Source: Ruminococcaceae bacterium BL-6 (GTDB taxonomy: Bacteria > Bacillota > Clostridia > Oscillospirales > Acutalibacteraceae). From it: 64,000 nt of DNA. Below the pieces are notes generated by a model. That model had not been told where the DNA came from, made no database searches, and was given only the letters and a program-made list of their open reading frames with translations. The stretch lies in contig LR778135.1 in the NCBI GenBank assembly GCA_902810075.1, positions 2,604,001 to 2,668,000 of the forward strand, given 5' to 3'. The first letter of the stretch is position 1. Each line of letters opens with the position of its first letter. This document shows, piece by piece, positions 1-8,628 of this stretch. Made by a program: the position numbers and the translations under genes.

Positions 1-127
1 ACTGCCCCTTGCGGATCTCCAGGCTGAAATCGGAAAAAAGCACCATTTCGCTGACGGAATCGGGGGAGAAGGTCTTGTCGATGTGGCGCATGCTGACCAT
101 GCTGTCAGATTTGAGTGGGGTTGACAT
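1..127 (-). CDS. ABC transporter ATP-binding protein, N-terminal fragment (runs off the window)
   Basis: Only the first 42 codons are inside the window. They read MSTPLKSDSMVSMRHIDKTF and continue to LEIRKGQ, the start of an ABC ATPase just before its Walker A. The ATG at 127-125 is chosen because AAGGAGG lies 10 bases upstream, while the in-frame ATGs at 100 and 91 have no ribosome site. The gene overlaps the end of the permease gene by 23 bases, which suggests translational coupling. It is the third gene of a T-box-controlled operon whose binding protein and permease are of the COG2984/COG4120 type, so it should energise uptake of tryptophan or a precursor. That substrate is inferred from the leader. 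Confidence 0.8.
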   Translation of the reverse strand, partial: MSTPLKSDSMVSMRHIDKTFSPDSVSEMVLFSDFSLEIRKGQ

Positions 128-1019
128 GCGGATGCTTCCTCCTTCCCGATACCATGCGGTTGCTCACCAGAGCGACGGTGAACAGGACCGCCATCAGCAG
201 CTTGAGGAAATTGGTCGGCAGGCCGAGCTGCATGGCGATGGCGAGGCAGGCCTTGTAAACGATCGCGCCCAGCACCACCATGACGGTCGGCTTCAAAAAC
301 CGGAGCCGGCCGAAGATGCTGGTCCCGATGATCACCGAGGCCAGCGCCATGACCACCATGCCGGTGCCGCTGTAAATGTTGGCGGAGCCGCTCTGCTGCG
401 CCAAAATGGAGCCCGCGAGCGCGGTGCAGCCGTTCCCGATCGCAAGCCCAAGGATTTTCATGCGCCCGGGGTCCTGCCCCAGCGAGATGACGTACTGCGG
501 GTTGTTGCCCGCGGCGCGCAGCAGGAGCCCGGATTTCGTCTTCAGATACAGGTCGAGCAGGATCTTGACCAGCGCGGCCGCAACCAGCGCCACCAGCACC
601 ACCTGAACATCCGACGCGCCGGCCGGCAGAAGCGCCGCCGGGCCGGAATTGAAAATGGTCGGCCGATTGTAGAACGGAAGCACTGCGCTCCCGGAGGTGA
701 TGACGAGGTTGACGCTCCAAAGTCCGGTCATCACGAGGATCCCCGAAAGAAGGTCCGTGATCTTCAGCCTGACGTGCAGGAAGCCGGTAACGCACCCGGC
801 AAGCGCGCCGAACACGAACGCCGCGGCGCAGGCCGCCCACGGGGACCCGCCCGCAACGATGACGGCCCCCGTGACGCAGGCGCCCAGCGGGAAGGTGCCG
901 TCCACCGAAAGGTCCGGGAAATCCAGCACCTGATAGGTGATGTACACCCCCATCGCCATCACGCCATAAATCAAGCCCTCCTCCAGCACGTTCAGGAGAA
1001 GCCCCGTTAAAATGTCCAT
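105..1019 (-). CDS. ABC transporter permease (COG4120 type, TrpXYZ-like importer)
   Basis: This 304-residue integral membrane protein has about eight hydrophobic segments from the N-terminus (MDILTGLLLNVLEEGLIYG) and ends in a short polar tail. The composition and the YQVLDFPDLSVDGTF segment match permeases that pair with COG2984 binding proteins. It is the second gene of a leftward operon, 40 bases downstream of the binding-protein gene, and its end overlaps the ATPase gene. In streptococci comparable T-box-controlled systems are called TrpXYZ. The Trp T-box upstream is the only evidence for substrate, so the specificity is inferred. Confidence 0.85.
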   Translation of the reverse strand: MDILTGLLLNVLEEGLIYGVMAMGVYITYQVLDFPDLSVDGTFPLGACVTGAVIVAGGSPWAACAAAFVFGALAGCVTGFLHVRLKITDLLSGILVMTGLWSVNLVITSGSAVLPFYNRPTIFNSGPAALLPAGASDVQVVLVALVAAALVKILLDLYLKTKSGLLLRAAGNNPQYVISLGQDPGRMKILGLAIGNGCTALAGSILAQQSGSANIYSGTGMVVMALASVIIGTSIFGRLRFLKPTVMVVLGAIVYKACLAIAMQLGLPTNFLKLLMAVLFTVALVSNRMVSGRRKHPHVNPTQI

Positions 1020-1059
1020 GTTTCGTTCCCTGCTTTCCCAGATTGCAACAGTCTTTTTA

Positions 1060-2079
1060 TTATTTTACCTCAGCGGCGTTCTCATAATCCTTCGGCAGCG
1101 AAAGGCCGAGGGAATCCAGCACGGTTTTATTGTAGACCGGTGAAAAATCCTTGACCAGGAACACCGGGAGATCCGCCGCCTTCTTCTCCCCTTTCAGGAT
1201 AGAGGCGGCCATCTTCCCGGTCTGGGCGCCCAGCGCGACGTAATCGATCCCCTGCGAAGCCAGGCACCCGTTTTTCACCTGTTCCACTTCGGAGCCGAAC
1301 ACGGGGATCTTCTTTTTGTTCGCTGCCTGAAGGACGGAGGAAAGGTTGTTCACGACGTTGTTGTCGGTGAAGTTGTTCAGGCAGTCCACCCCTTTCGCGA
1401 CGGTGGAAGCCGCGGCGGTCGCGACTTCGGAAGCGTTCGTCACGCCGGTCTCGACGATCTCGAAGCCGTAATTCCCCGCGATCTTCTTCAGGGAAGCGAG
1501 CTGGCTGACGGAGTTCGGCTCGCTGGTGGTGTAAAGCACCCCGATCTTTTTCGCCTGCGGCAGGAACGCGCGGATCATTTTCACCTGCTCCTCCAGCGGA
1601 AGCACGTCGGATGTTCCCGTGCAGTTCGTGCCCGGCTTCTCGAGGGATTTGACGATCCCGGCGGAAACGGGATCGGAGACCGCCGTGAACACGACCGGAA
1701 TGTCCGTCCCCTTGGCGGCGCTGTACGCCGACATGGCCGCCGGGGTCGCGATGCCCATGATCATGTCGTATTTCTTGGAAACCATATTTTTCGCGATCAG
1801 GTCGCCGTTCGCAGCGTCGCCCTGCGCGTTCTGAAGGTCGATCGTCACGTTCTGCCCGTTTTTGTATCCCGCTTCCTCAAGCCCCTGCAGGAACCCCTTG
1901 TAGCAGTTGTCGAGCGACGGATGCGGCGCGAACTGAATGACGCCGATCTGAAGCTTCTTCCCCGAAGGCTGCCCGGATGCGGCCTGGGAAGAGGATGAGC
2001 CTCCCGCCCCGCAGGCGGCAAGAGACGCGGTTAAAGCGAGGACAAGGATCGACGCGGCAAGTTTTTTCAATTGTTTCAT
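1060..2079 (-). CDS. ABC transporter substrate-binding lipoprotein (TrpX-like, COG2984)
   Basis: The protein is a predicted lipoprotein of 339 residues. It has a lysine-rich start, a hydrophobic segment and the lipobox SLAAC with Cys23, followed by a Gly/Ser linker. The mature part has the two-lobe binding-protein pattern (IGVIQFAPHPSLDNC near the start, PVVFTAVSDPV in the middle). The ATG at 2079 is preferred over a longer reading from 2157 because GGAAAGGAAAG lies just upstream and the signal peptide then begins correctly. It is the first gene behind a T-box leader with a UGG specifier, so it is expected to rise when charged tRNA-Trp is low. Confidence 0.85.
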   Translation of the reverse strand: MKQLKKLAASILVLALTASLAACGAGGSSSSQAASGQPSGKKLQIGVIQFAPHPSLDNCYKGFLQGLEEAGYKNGQNVTIDLQNAQGDAANGDLIAKNMVSKKYDMIMGIATPAAMSAYSAAKGTDIPVVFTAVSDPVSAGIVKSLEKPGTNCTGTSDVLPLEEQVKMIRAFLPQAKKIGVLYTTSEPNSVSQLASLKKIAGNYGFEIVETGVTNASEVATAAASTVAKGVDCLNNFTDNNVVNNLSSVLQAANKKKIPVFGSEVEQVKNGCLASQGIDYVALGAQTGKMAASILKGEKKAADLPVFLVKDFSPVYNKTVLDSLGLSLPKDYENAAEVK

Positions 2080-2195
2080 TTCAGACACTTTCCTTTCCAA
2101 AAATAAGAGGATTGTTTTTCTTCGGTTCCTTTTCGGCCACCACCAGTCGTCGGCCATCGCAAACCACCTCCCTTTCCCTTCCCGGAAAAACCAAT

Positions 2196-2477
2196 AAAAA
2201 AAGCCCCCGTCCCTTCTTCAGGGACAAGAGCATAGACTCCTGCGGTACCACCCGGATTGACGCGTTTCCGCGCCCACTCAATTTTACTGCTTTTCCGCCC
2301 CGCTTTTAACGGATGGAGCGATTCCGTCGGAAACTACTGGGCCCAGCCGGCTTTTCATCCCGCCCTCGTAAGTCCATTCCCCGTGCAACACCATGACGCG
2401 ATCTCACCCGCCGCGGCTCTCTGAAAAGGTGTTCCGCCCGGATACTACTCTTACTCATCGGTTTTTCTTTTTTTGTT
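2196..2477 (-). promoter_or_regulatory. T-box leader, tryptophan specific (UGG specifier)
   Basis: Read on the minus strand, the leader has the Stem I start GATGAGTAAGAGTAGTA, an AGAGAG segment with a matching GGTGAGA, a specifier loop GAA-TGG-AC with TGG at 2376-2374, and the T-box core GGGTGGTACCGC at about 2253-2242. A terminator GTCCC-loop-GGGAC followed by GGGGGC and seven T closes it near 2196. In T-box riboswitches uncharged tRNA pairs with the specifier and with the T-box bulge and stops the terminator from forming. The specifier UGG predicts control by tRNA-Trp. The leader precedes the binding-protein start by about 120 bases. Confidence 0.93.
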
Positions 2478-2483
2478 TTTATC

Positions 2484-2512
2484 ATTATATGTCCGTTCCC
2501 GCCGGTTGTCAA
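2484..2512 (-). promoter_or_regulatory. Promoter of the T-box operon
   Basis: On the minus strand a perfect sigma-A-type promoter is visible: TTGACA (2512-2507), a 17-base spacer and TATAAT (2489-2484). Transcription would begin about seven bases before the T-box Stem I. Confidence 0.9.
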
Positions 2513-2618
2513 TCTTTTTTTGATTTCGCCCCGTTATTTTCTCATGGATGCTCTGTTTTCATTTGCCGGGACATATGGTAAAATAAGATAATTCTCCAAA
2601 CGAAAGGATGCTGTCCGC

Positions 2619-3680
2619 GTGAAAAAGGTATTGGAACTCTCCCCCAAAAAGCTGGCCGCCGTTCTGACCGGCGTCCTGATCCTGGTGCTCGTGCTGCTCG
2701 CCGCGATCTTTCTGAGATACGACGCCGCCCGGCACTACGAATGCACGAATTACGCGTTCGGGACCTACATACAGCAGACGGTTTACGGAAAAGCCCGGGA
2801 GCAGGCGGCGGCTTCGGCCGCGGCGGCGATCGGGGATCTGGAGGACAGGATCTCCCTTCAGGGGGAGGACTCGGATATCGCGAAGCTGGACGCCGAAGCG
2901 GGGAGCGACTGGACGCAGCTGAACGAAAAGACCGTCTCGCTTTTGAACACCTGCCTCGACGTTGCGGAAAAATCCAGCGGCGCGTACGACCCCACCCTGT
3001 ACCCCGTGGCCTCGCTGTGGGATTTCGGCGGCCTTTCGAGCCGCGTCCCGGACCGGTCGGAGATCGAAAAATTTCTGCCGTACGTCGGGTATGAAAATCT
3101 CCGCATCGACGGGAACAAAGCCTCTTTGAAATATCATTCCAACGCGGCGGACCTGAGCGCGGTCGAAAACGGCGCCGCCTGCGACGAAGGGACGGCCGCC
3201 TACCGCAGCGCCGGGGCCTCGGCCGGCCTGATCGCCGCCGGAAAGAGCGTCGGCGTTTACGGAAAAAAACCGGGCGGCAAGCCGTGGAGCATCGCGGTGC
3301 AGTCGCCGCAGAACGGCAAAGACCCGGCTTCCATCGGTTCGCTGGAGATCGGCTCCGGCTTCGTTTCCACCGCAGACAGCTCGGAGAACAGCTTCCGGAG
3401 CGGCGGCGTCACCTACCATTCCCTGCTCAACCCGAAAACCGGGTATCCGGAAAACAACGGCCTCGTCTCCGTCACCGTGTGGTATGAAAAAAGCGGCGCG
3501 GCCGCCGACGCGCTGGCGCGGGCCTGTTTCGTGCTGGGGCCGGAAAAGGCCCTTGCCCTGGCGGAACGATACGGCGCGGGCGTGCTTTTGATCGACGACA
3601 AAAATAAAATCGTCATAAACGGCAGAATGAAGGATGCTTTTCATCTCGCTTCCTCTTCCTATACAGTGAAGCGCGGCTGA
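2619..3680 (+). CDS. ApbE-family protein (FAD:protein FMN transferase-like) with degenerate motifs
   Basis: This 353-residue protein has an N-terminal membrane anchor (residues 11-32) and an ApbE fold: AFGTYIQQTVYG near 46, GAYDPTLYPV near 121 and a DP-TG-like motif near 271. ApbE enzymes attach FMN to Thr residues of Rnf/Nqr subunits and extracellular flavoproteins. Several conserved positions differ here. The usual A-K-G segment reads ENG (183-185), H-x-x-D-P-x-T-G reads HSLLNPKTG (267-275), and the metal-site D-A-L-x-T reads DALAR (297-301). Activity is therefore uncertain. The GTG start at 2619 has GAAAGGA ten bases upstream. The gene stands alone, divergent from the T-box operon. Confidence 0.75.
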   Translation: MKKVLELSPKKLAAVLTGVLILVLVLLAAIFLRYDAARHYECTNYAFGTYIQQTVYGKAREQAAASAAAAIGDLEDRISLQGEDSDIAKLDAEAGSDWTQLNEKTVSLLNTCLDVAEKSSGAYDPTLYPVASLWDFGGLSSRVPDRSEIEKFLPYVGYENLRIDGNKASLKYHSNAADLSAVENGAACDEGTAAYRSAGASAGLIAAGKSVGVYGKKPGGKPWSIAVQSPQNGKDPASIGSLEIGSGFVSTADSSENSFRSGGVTYHSLLNPKTGYPENNGLVSVTVWYEKSGAAADALARACFVLGPEKALALAERYGAGVLLIDDKNKIVINGRMKDAFHLASSSYTVKRG

Positions 3681-3766
3681 TTTTCGGGAAACTGTGCAAA
3701 AATCGGCGGATTCTGCGTTTATTTGTAAAATATTTTCTTAAAATTCATCCAATTGAAAAGTTGGGC

Positions 3767-3795
3767 TTGCCAAACTGCGGAATCTGCATTAGAAT
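3767..3795 (+). promoter_or_regulatory. Promoter of the marR-dehydratase unit
   Basis: TTGCCA (3767-3772), a 17-base spacer and TAGAAT (3790-3795) form a good sigma-A-type promoter about 50 bases before the MarR gene. Confidence 0.65.
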
Positions 3796-3804
3796 AGGGT
3801 CTGA

Positions 3805-3819
3805 TAGTTCATGAACCTA
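3805..3819 (+). promoter_or_regulatory. Candidate MarR operator (palindrome)
   Basis: TAGTTCATGAACCTA contains the perfect ten-base palindrome GTTCATGAAC. It lies over the expected transcription start, between the -10 box and the MarR start codon, the usual place for an autorepressor site. Binding is inferred, not shown. Confidence 0.5.
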
Positions 3820-3847
3820 ACTAAAATAATCGGGGAGAGGGACGACT

Positions 3848-4282
3848 TTGGATCAAACATTGAACTCCGCCGCCATGAAAGTGGCGCTTTTCTGCCGCCT
3901 GAACAGAAGCCGAAAACCGTGCAGGTCCCTGCGCCACAGCGAACTGGGCATCCTGATCTTCATTGCGACCTCGAAAGAGCCGGTGTGCCCTCTCACCATC
4001 AGCGATTTTTTCGGAATCTCCAAACCCTCCATTTCTTTTACATTGAAAAACCTGATCAAAAACGGATATCTGGAATGCAAGCCGTCTGAAGTCGACCGAA
4101 GAAGCTACACGTTGTGTGTGACGCCCGTGGGCTGGAAAACGGTACGGGGCACCTGCAGCGAATATACCCGTCAGATCGACCTTCTGTGCAGCGAAATGGG
4201 CAAGGAAAACTTTGAAAAGATGATCGGCCTGATCGAAACGGCAAACCGCATCCTGAAAAAGGACGCGGAGAACAGACGGTAA
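3848..4282 (+). CDS. MarR-family transcriptional regulator
   Basis: The 144-residue protein has a winged-helix pattern. The recognition region FFGISKPSISFTLKNLIKNG lies near residues 54-73, followed by the wing ECKPSEVDRRSYTLCVTPVG. MarR proteins are dimeric repressors released by small ligands. The TTG start at 3848 is supported by GGGGAGAGG just upstream. The next gene, the CoA-dehydratase activase, begins 63 bases downstream on the same strand, so the regulator probably controls that unit and itself through the palindrome in its promoter. The ligand is unknown. Confidence 0.8.
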   Translation: MDQTLNSAAMKVALFCRLNRSRKPCRSLRHSELGILIFIATSKEPVCPLTISDFFGISKPSISFTLKNLIKNGYLECKPSEVDRRSYTLCVTPVGWKTVRGTCSEYTRQIDLLCSEMGKENFEKMIGLIETANRILKKDAENRR

Positions 4283-4345
4283 CCCGCGGCTTTTTCCGGC
4301 AGAGCACCGGCAAACCCGGCTGCTGAAGAAATGGAGAAGATGAGT

Positions 4346-7240
4346 ATGAAAATCGGCCTGGATGTCGGCTCCACCACGATCAAATGCGTCGTGCTGGATG
4401 CGGACAATCGAATCCTTTACCAGTCGTATGAACGTCATTATTCGCAGATCACGCAGAAAATGGCGGAGCTGCTGAAAAAGATAAAAAGCGATATCCTTCA
4501 CGGCGAGCCCGCGATGGTTTCGGTTTCCGGCTCCGCCGGAATGGGCATCGCCCAGAAATGCAGCCTCCCGTTTATTCAGGAGGTCTACGCGACCCGCATC
4601 GCCATGGGAAAGATGATCCCCGACGCCGACGTCATCATCGAGCTGGGCGGGGAGGACGCCAAGATCCTGTTCCTGAGCGGCGGGACCGAAGTGCGCATGA
4701 ACGGCTCCTGCGCGGGCGGCACCGGCGCGTTCATCGACCAGATGGCGACGCTGCTGCATCTGTCGCTGGACGAGATGAACGAGCTCGCTTCGAAGCACGA
4801 AAAGATCTACACCATCGCCTCGCGCTGCGGCGTGTTTGCAAAGTCCGACGTTCAGCCCCTGCTGAACCAGGGCGCGCGCAAAAGCGACATCTGCGCCAGC
4901 ATCTTCGCCGCCGTCGCGAACCAGACCATCGCCGGGCTGGCGCAGGGCCGCCCGATCCGCGGCAAGGTGATCTACCTGGGCGGGCCGCTCACCTTCCTGC
5001 CCGAGCTGCGCAAAAGCTTCGACACGGCGCTGAAGGTGAAGGGCGTCTGCCCGGAAAATTCGCTGTATTACGTCGCGCTGGGCGCGGCCTTCAACAGCGA
5101 GATCGCGGTGGACCTGGACACCGCGCTGAAAAACGTGGAGGCCTACGGCACCACGGCCGACTTCCTCTCGATCCCCCCGCTGTTCGAAAACGAGGAGGAG
5201 TACCGGGAATTCGTGAAGCGCCATGAAAAATGCCGCGCCAAACGGGGCGATATCAAGACCTACCGCGGAAACGCGTATCTCGGCGTGGACTCGGGCTCCA
5301 CGACGGTCAAGGCCGTCGTGCTCGGGGAAAACGGGGAGCTTCTCGATTCCGTCTACAAAAGCAACTCCGGCAACCCGGTGCCCATCATCCGGGAATACCT
5401 GCTGAGCCTTTACCGGAATTATCCGGAAATCAAAATCGCCTCCTCGGCCGTGACGGGCTACGGCGAGGAGCTGCTGAAAAACGCGTTCAACATCGACTTC
5501 GGCGTTGTGGAGACGATCGCCCACTTCACCGCCGCCAAATACTTCATGCCGAACGTCGATTTCGTCATCGACATCGGCGGGCAGGACATGAAATGCTTCA
5601 AGATCCGCAACGGCGCCATCGACAACATCTTCCTGAACGAAGCGTGCTCGTCCGGCTGCGGGTCTTTCCTTCAGACGTTCGCGAACACGCTCGGCTACGA
5701 CATCGCGGATTTCGCGAAAAAGGGACTTTTCGCAAAGCACCCGGTGGACCTGGGCTCGCGCTGCACGGTGTTCATGAATTCCTCCGTGAAGCAGGCGCAG
5801 AAGGACGGCGCGACCACCGCGGACATTTCCGCCGGCCTTTCGGTCAGCGTCGTGAAAAACGCGATCTACAAGGTCATCCGCGCGCCCTCGGCGGAGTCCC
5901 TCGGCCGGAACATCGTCGTGCAGGGCGGAACCTTCCTGAACGACGCCGTGCTGCGCGTGTTTGAAAAGGAGCTGGGCGTCGGCGTCGTAAGGCCCGACAT
6001 CTCGGGGCTGATGGGCGCGTTCGGCGCGGCGGTCTACGCGAAGGCGCACGGAAAAGGACAAAGCGGCCTGATCTCCCTTGAAGAGCTGGAGAACTTCTCC
6101 CACGAGGTAAAAGTCGCTTCGTGCGGCCTGTGCAGCAACCACTGCCGCCTGACCATCAACATCTTCAGCGGGAACCGGCGCTTCATCGGCGGGAACCGCT
6201 GTGAAAAGCCCGTCACGAAAAAGAGCGGCGGCGAGCCGCTCGACCTGTACGCTTTCAAGCTGGAAGCCCTTCAAAGCTACCGGCCCGTTCCGGGGAAACG
6301 CGGAAAGATCGGGATTCCGATGGGCCTGAACATGTATGAGCTTCTGCCGTTCTGGCACGCGTTCTTCACCTCGCTGGGGTTCGAGGTCGTCACCTCTCCC
6401 CTTTCCAGCCGCTCCCTTTACCTGGAGGGCCAGCACACCATCCCGTCGGACACCGTGTGCTTCCCCGCCAAGCTGATGCACGGCCATACATACGCCCTGC
6501 TGAAAGAGGGACTGGACACCATCTTCTACCCCTGCATGTCTTACAATTTCGACGAGGGGCTCGGCGACAACCACTACAACTGCCCCGTCGTCGCCTATTA
6601 CCCGGAGGTGATCTCCGCCAACATGGGCGAGCTCGCGGGCAAGACCTTCATCAAGGATTACGTTGGGATCCACCGCCCGCACGACTTCCCGATCAAGATG
6701 CATGGGATTTTAAACCAGTATTTTTCGGACATCTCCCTGCGTGAGGTTAAGAAGGCGGCGAAAGAAGCCTACCAGGCGTATTACGGCTACCTGGACAAAA
6801 TCCGCGCGGAAGGGAAACGGATCGTGGAACAGGCCGAAAAAGAGGGCAAGCCGATCATCGTGCTGTGCGGCCGCCCGTACCACCTCGACCCCGAAATCAA
6901 CCACGGCATCAACAAGCTGATCACGAGCCTGGGGGCCGCGGTGATCACCGAGGATTCGGTGAGCGACGAAGTCAAGCGGTTCCACACCGGCGTGCTCAAC
7001 CAGTGGACCTATCACGCGCGCCTGTACGCCGCCGCGAAATACGTCGGGGACCGCCCCGACATGAATCTGGTGCAGCTCGTTTCGTTCGGATGCGGCGTGG
7101 ACGCCATCACGACCGACGAGGTGCGCGAAATTCTGGAATCCGAAGGAAAAATATACACCCAGATCAAAATCGATGAAATCACAAACCTTGGCGCGGTAAA
7201 AATCAGGCTGCGCAGCCTGTTCGCCGCGCTGGAACAATGA
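4346..7240 (+). CDS. 2-hydroxyacyl-CoA dehydratase activase (tandem BadF/BcrA ATPase domains plus DUF2229)
   Basis: The 964-residue protein contains two ASKHA ATPase domains. The first starts GLDVGSTTIK and carries GGEDAK, NGSCAGGTGAF and SRCGVFAKSD; the second starts GVDSGSTTVK and carries GGQDMK, EACSSGCGSF and SRCTVF. Cysteines in these motifs hold a [4Fe-4S] cluster between subunits in known activases. A four-cysteine stretch (CGLCSNHC and RCEK) and a DUF2229-type region follow. Such proteins use ATP to push one electron into a dehydratase. The ATG at 4346 is preferred to that at 4331 because GGAGAAG precedes it. In many Firmicutes this region is fused to the dehydratase part encoded by the next gene. 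Confidence 0.85.
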   Translation: MKIGLDVGSTTIKCVVLDADNRILYQSYERHYSQITQKMAELLKKIKSDILHGEPAMVSVSGSAGMGIAQKCSLPFIQEVYATRIAMGKMIPDADVIIELGGEDAKILFLSGGTEVRMNGSCAGGTGAFIDQMATLLHLSLDEMNELASKHEKIYTIASRCGVFAKSDVQPLLNQGARKSDICASIFAAVANQTIAGLAQGRPIRGKVIYLGGPLTFLPELRKSFDTALKVKGVCPENSLYYVALGAAFNSEIAVDLDTALKNVEAYGTTADFLSIPPLFENEEEYREFVKRHEKCRAKRGDIKTYRGNAYLGVDSGSTTVKAVVLGENGELLDSVYKSNSGNPVPIIREYLLSLYRNYPEIKIASSAVTGYGEELLKNAFNIDFGVVETIAHFTAAKYFMPNVDFVIDIGGQDMKCFKIRNGAIDNIFLNEACSSGCGSFLQTFANTLGYDIADFAKKGLFAKHPVDLGSRCTVFMNSSVKQAQKDGATTADISAGLSVSVVKNAIYKVIRAPSAESLGRNIVVQGGTFLNDAVLRVFEKELGVGVVRPDISGLMGAFGAAVYAKAHGKGQSGLISLEELENFSHEVKVASCGLCSNHCRLTINIFSGNRRFIGGNRCEKPVTKKSGGEPLDLYAFKLEALQSYRPVPGKRGKIGIPMGLNMYELLPFWHAFFTSLGFEVVTSPLSSRSLYLEGQHTIPSDTVCFPAKLMHGHTYALLKEGLDTIFYPCMSYNFDEGLGDNHYNCPVVAYYPEVISANMGELAGKTFIKDYVGIHRPHDFPIKMHGILNQYFSDISLREVKKAAKEAYQAYYGYLDKIRAEGKRIVEQAEKEGKPIIVLCGRPYHLDPEINHGINKLITSLGAAVITEDSVSDEVKRFHTGVLNQWTYHARLYAAAKYVGDRPDMNLVQLVSFGCGVDAITTDEVREILESEGKIYTQIKIDEITNLGAVKIRLRSLFAALEQ

Positions 7241-7250
7241 GGTGATCATT

Positions 7251-8549
7251 TTGGCCGAACTGAAAAGAGACCGTACCGGAAGAATCCTTTTTACAAAGGA
7301 AATGAAAAAGGAATACACGCTTCTGTGCCCCATGATGGCCCGGATCCATTTCGAGCTGTTTGTCAACATATTCCGGAACTGCGGATATAAAATGGAACTG
7401 CTGACGAACGACGGCCCCAACGTGGTGCAGGAAGGCCTGAAATACGTCCACAACGACACCTGCTACCCCGCCCTGCTCGTCATCGGCCAGTTTATCGACG
7501 CGCTGAAAAGCGGAAAATACGACCTGGACCGCACCGCGCTGGTCATCACCCAGACGGGCGGCGGATGCCGCGCATCCAACTATGTCCACCTGCTGCGCAA
7601 GGCCCTGCGGAAAGCCGGAATGGAGAACATCCCGGTGGTTTCGCTGAACCTTTCCGGGCTGGAGCACAACCCCGGCTTTCAGGTGACGCTTCCGATGCTG
7701 CGCAAGATCATCGCGGGCCTTGTCTACGGCGACACGCTGATGCTGCTGAACAACCAGGTGAAGCCCTATGAAAACCATAAAGGGGAAAGCGAGCTTCTGG
7801 TAAAGAAATGGATCTCCGGCCTCTCCGCCCAATTCAACGGCGGGCGCGGGTATTCGCTGAAACAGCAGAAAAAGAATCTGGACGACATCGTTTCGGACTT
7901 CGCCCGGATCCCGGTCACGCGCGTCCCGAAAATCCGGGTGGGCATCGTCGGGGAGATTTTCGTCAAATACGCGCCGCTCGGAAACAACAATCTGGAGGAC
8001 TTTCTCGCCTCGCAGGATTGCGAAGTCAACGTTCCCGGGATTCTGAGCTTTGCGCTGTTCAAGTTTGACAACCGGCTGGACGACATCCGCCTTTACGGCG
8101 GAAACCCCGCGAAATTCGCCGTCGTGAAAATGCTGATGGACTATCTGCTGCAAATGCAGCAGATTCTGATCGCCGCCGTGAAAAAGCAGCCGTGCTTTCA
8201 AGCGCCCGTGCCCTACGCCCACACCAGGGAGCTGGTGAAAAACGTGATCGGCTACGGCGCCAAAATGGGCGAGGGCTGGCTTTTGACCGCGGAAATGCTG
8301 GAGCTTGTGGAAAGCGGATTTGAAAACATCGTCTGCGCGCAGCCCTTCGGCTGCCTGCCGAACCACATCTGCGGCAAGGGCATGATCCGCCGGATCAAGG
8401 AGGAGGACGAACGCGCCAACATCGTCCCGATCGACTACGACCCGAGCGCCACCCGCGTGAACCAGGAAAACCGCATCAAGCTGATGCTGGCGGTCGCCCG
8501 GGAGAATCTGGACAAGAAACTGAAAGAAGAGCTGAAAAAAGGCGCGTAA
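7251..8549 (+). CDS. 2-hydroxyacyl-CoA dehydratase D-component-like protein
   Basis: The 432-residue protein resembles the C-terminal part of the large activase/dehydratase proteins: it has HNDTCYPALLVIGQFIDAL, QTGGGCRASNY and QPFGCLPNHICGKG, whose cysteines could ligate an iron-sulfur cluster. It follows the activase stop by ten bases, so the two are surely co-translated. The TTG at 7251 is chosen because GAGGTGA sits six bases before it; a GTG at 7242 would be in frame but has no ribosome site. Substrate is unknown. Proteins of this class are widespread in clostridia and are distinct from characterised hydroxyglutaryl- or lactoyl-CoA dehydratases. Confidence 0.75.
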   Translation: MAELKRDRTGRILFTKEMKKEYTLLCPMMARIHFELFVNIFRNCGYKMELLTNDGPNVVQEGLKYVHNDTCYPALLVIGQFIDALKSGKYDLDRTALVITQTGGGCRASNYVHLLRKALRKAGMENIPVVSLNLSGLEHNPGFQVTLPMLRKIIAGLVYGDTLMLLNNQVKPYENHKGESELLVKKWISGLSAQFNGGRGYSLKQQKKNLDDIVSDFARIPVTRVPKIRVGIVGEIFVKYAPLGNNNLEDFLASQDCEVNVPGILSFALFKFDNRLDDIRLYGGNPAKFAVVKMLMDYLLQMQQILIAAVKKQPCFQAPVPYAHTRELVKNVIGYGAKMGEGWLLTAEMLELVESGFENIVCAQPFGCLPNHICGKGMIRRIKEEDERANIVPIDYDPSATRVNQENRIKLMLAVARENLDKKLKEELKKGA

Positions 8550-8579
8550 AATGACCCTTTTCCGGCCGTTATCGATCAG

Positions 8580-8614
8580 CACCGCCGCGCGGTTATGCGG
8601 CGGTGTCGATTTTT
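8580..8614 (+). terminator. Rho-independent terminator after the dehydratase unit
   Basis: CACCGCCGC and GCGGCGGTG form a nine-pair stem around an eight-base loop, followed by TCGATTTTTT. Confidence 0.85.
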
Positions 8615-8628
8615 TATGCCTGTGTTGA

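Noticed and set aside
2306..2512. Frame of 68 codons in the T-box region
   Set aside because: It lies within the T-box leader and its promoter; the conserved bases are explained by RNA structure.
3821..6703. Very long antisense frame of 960 codons
   Set aside because: It lies opposite the activase gene, has shadow-type composition (Arg, Asp, His, Val rich), no ribosome site and no motifs.
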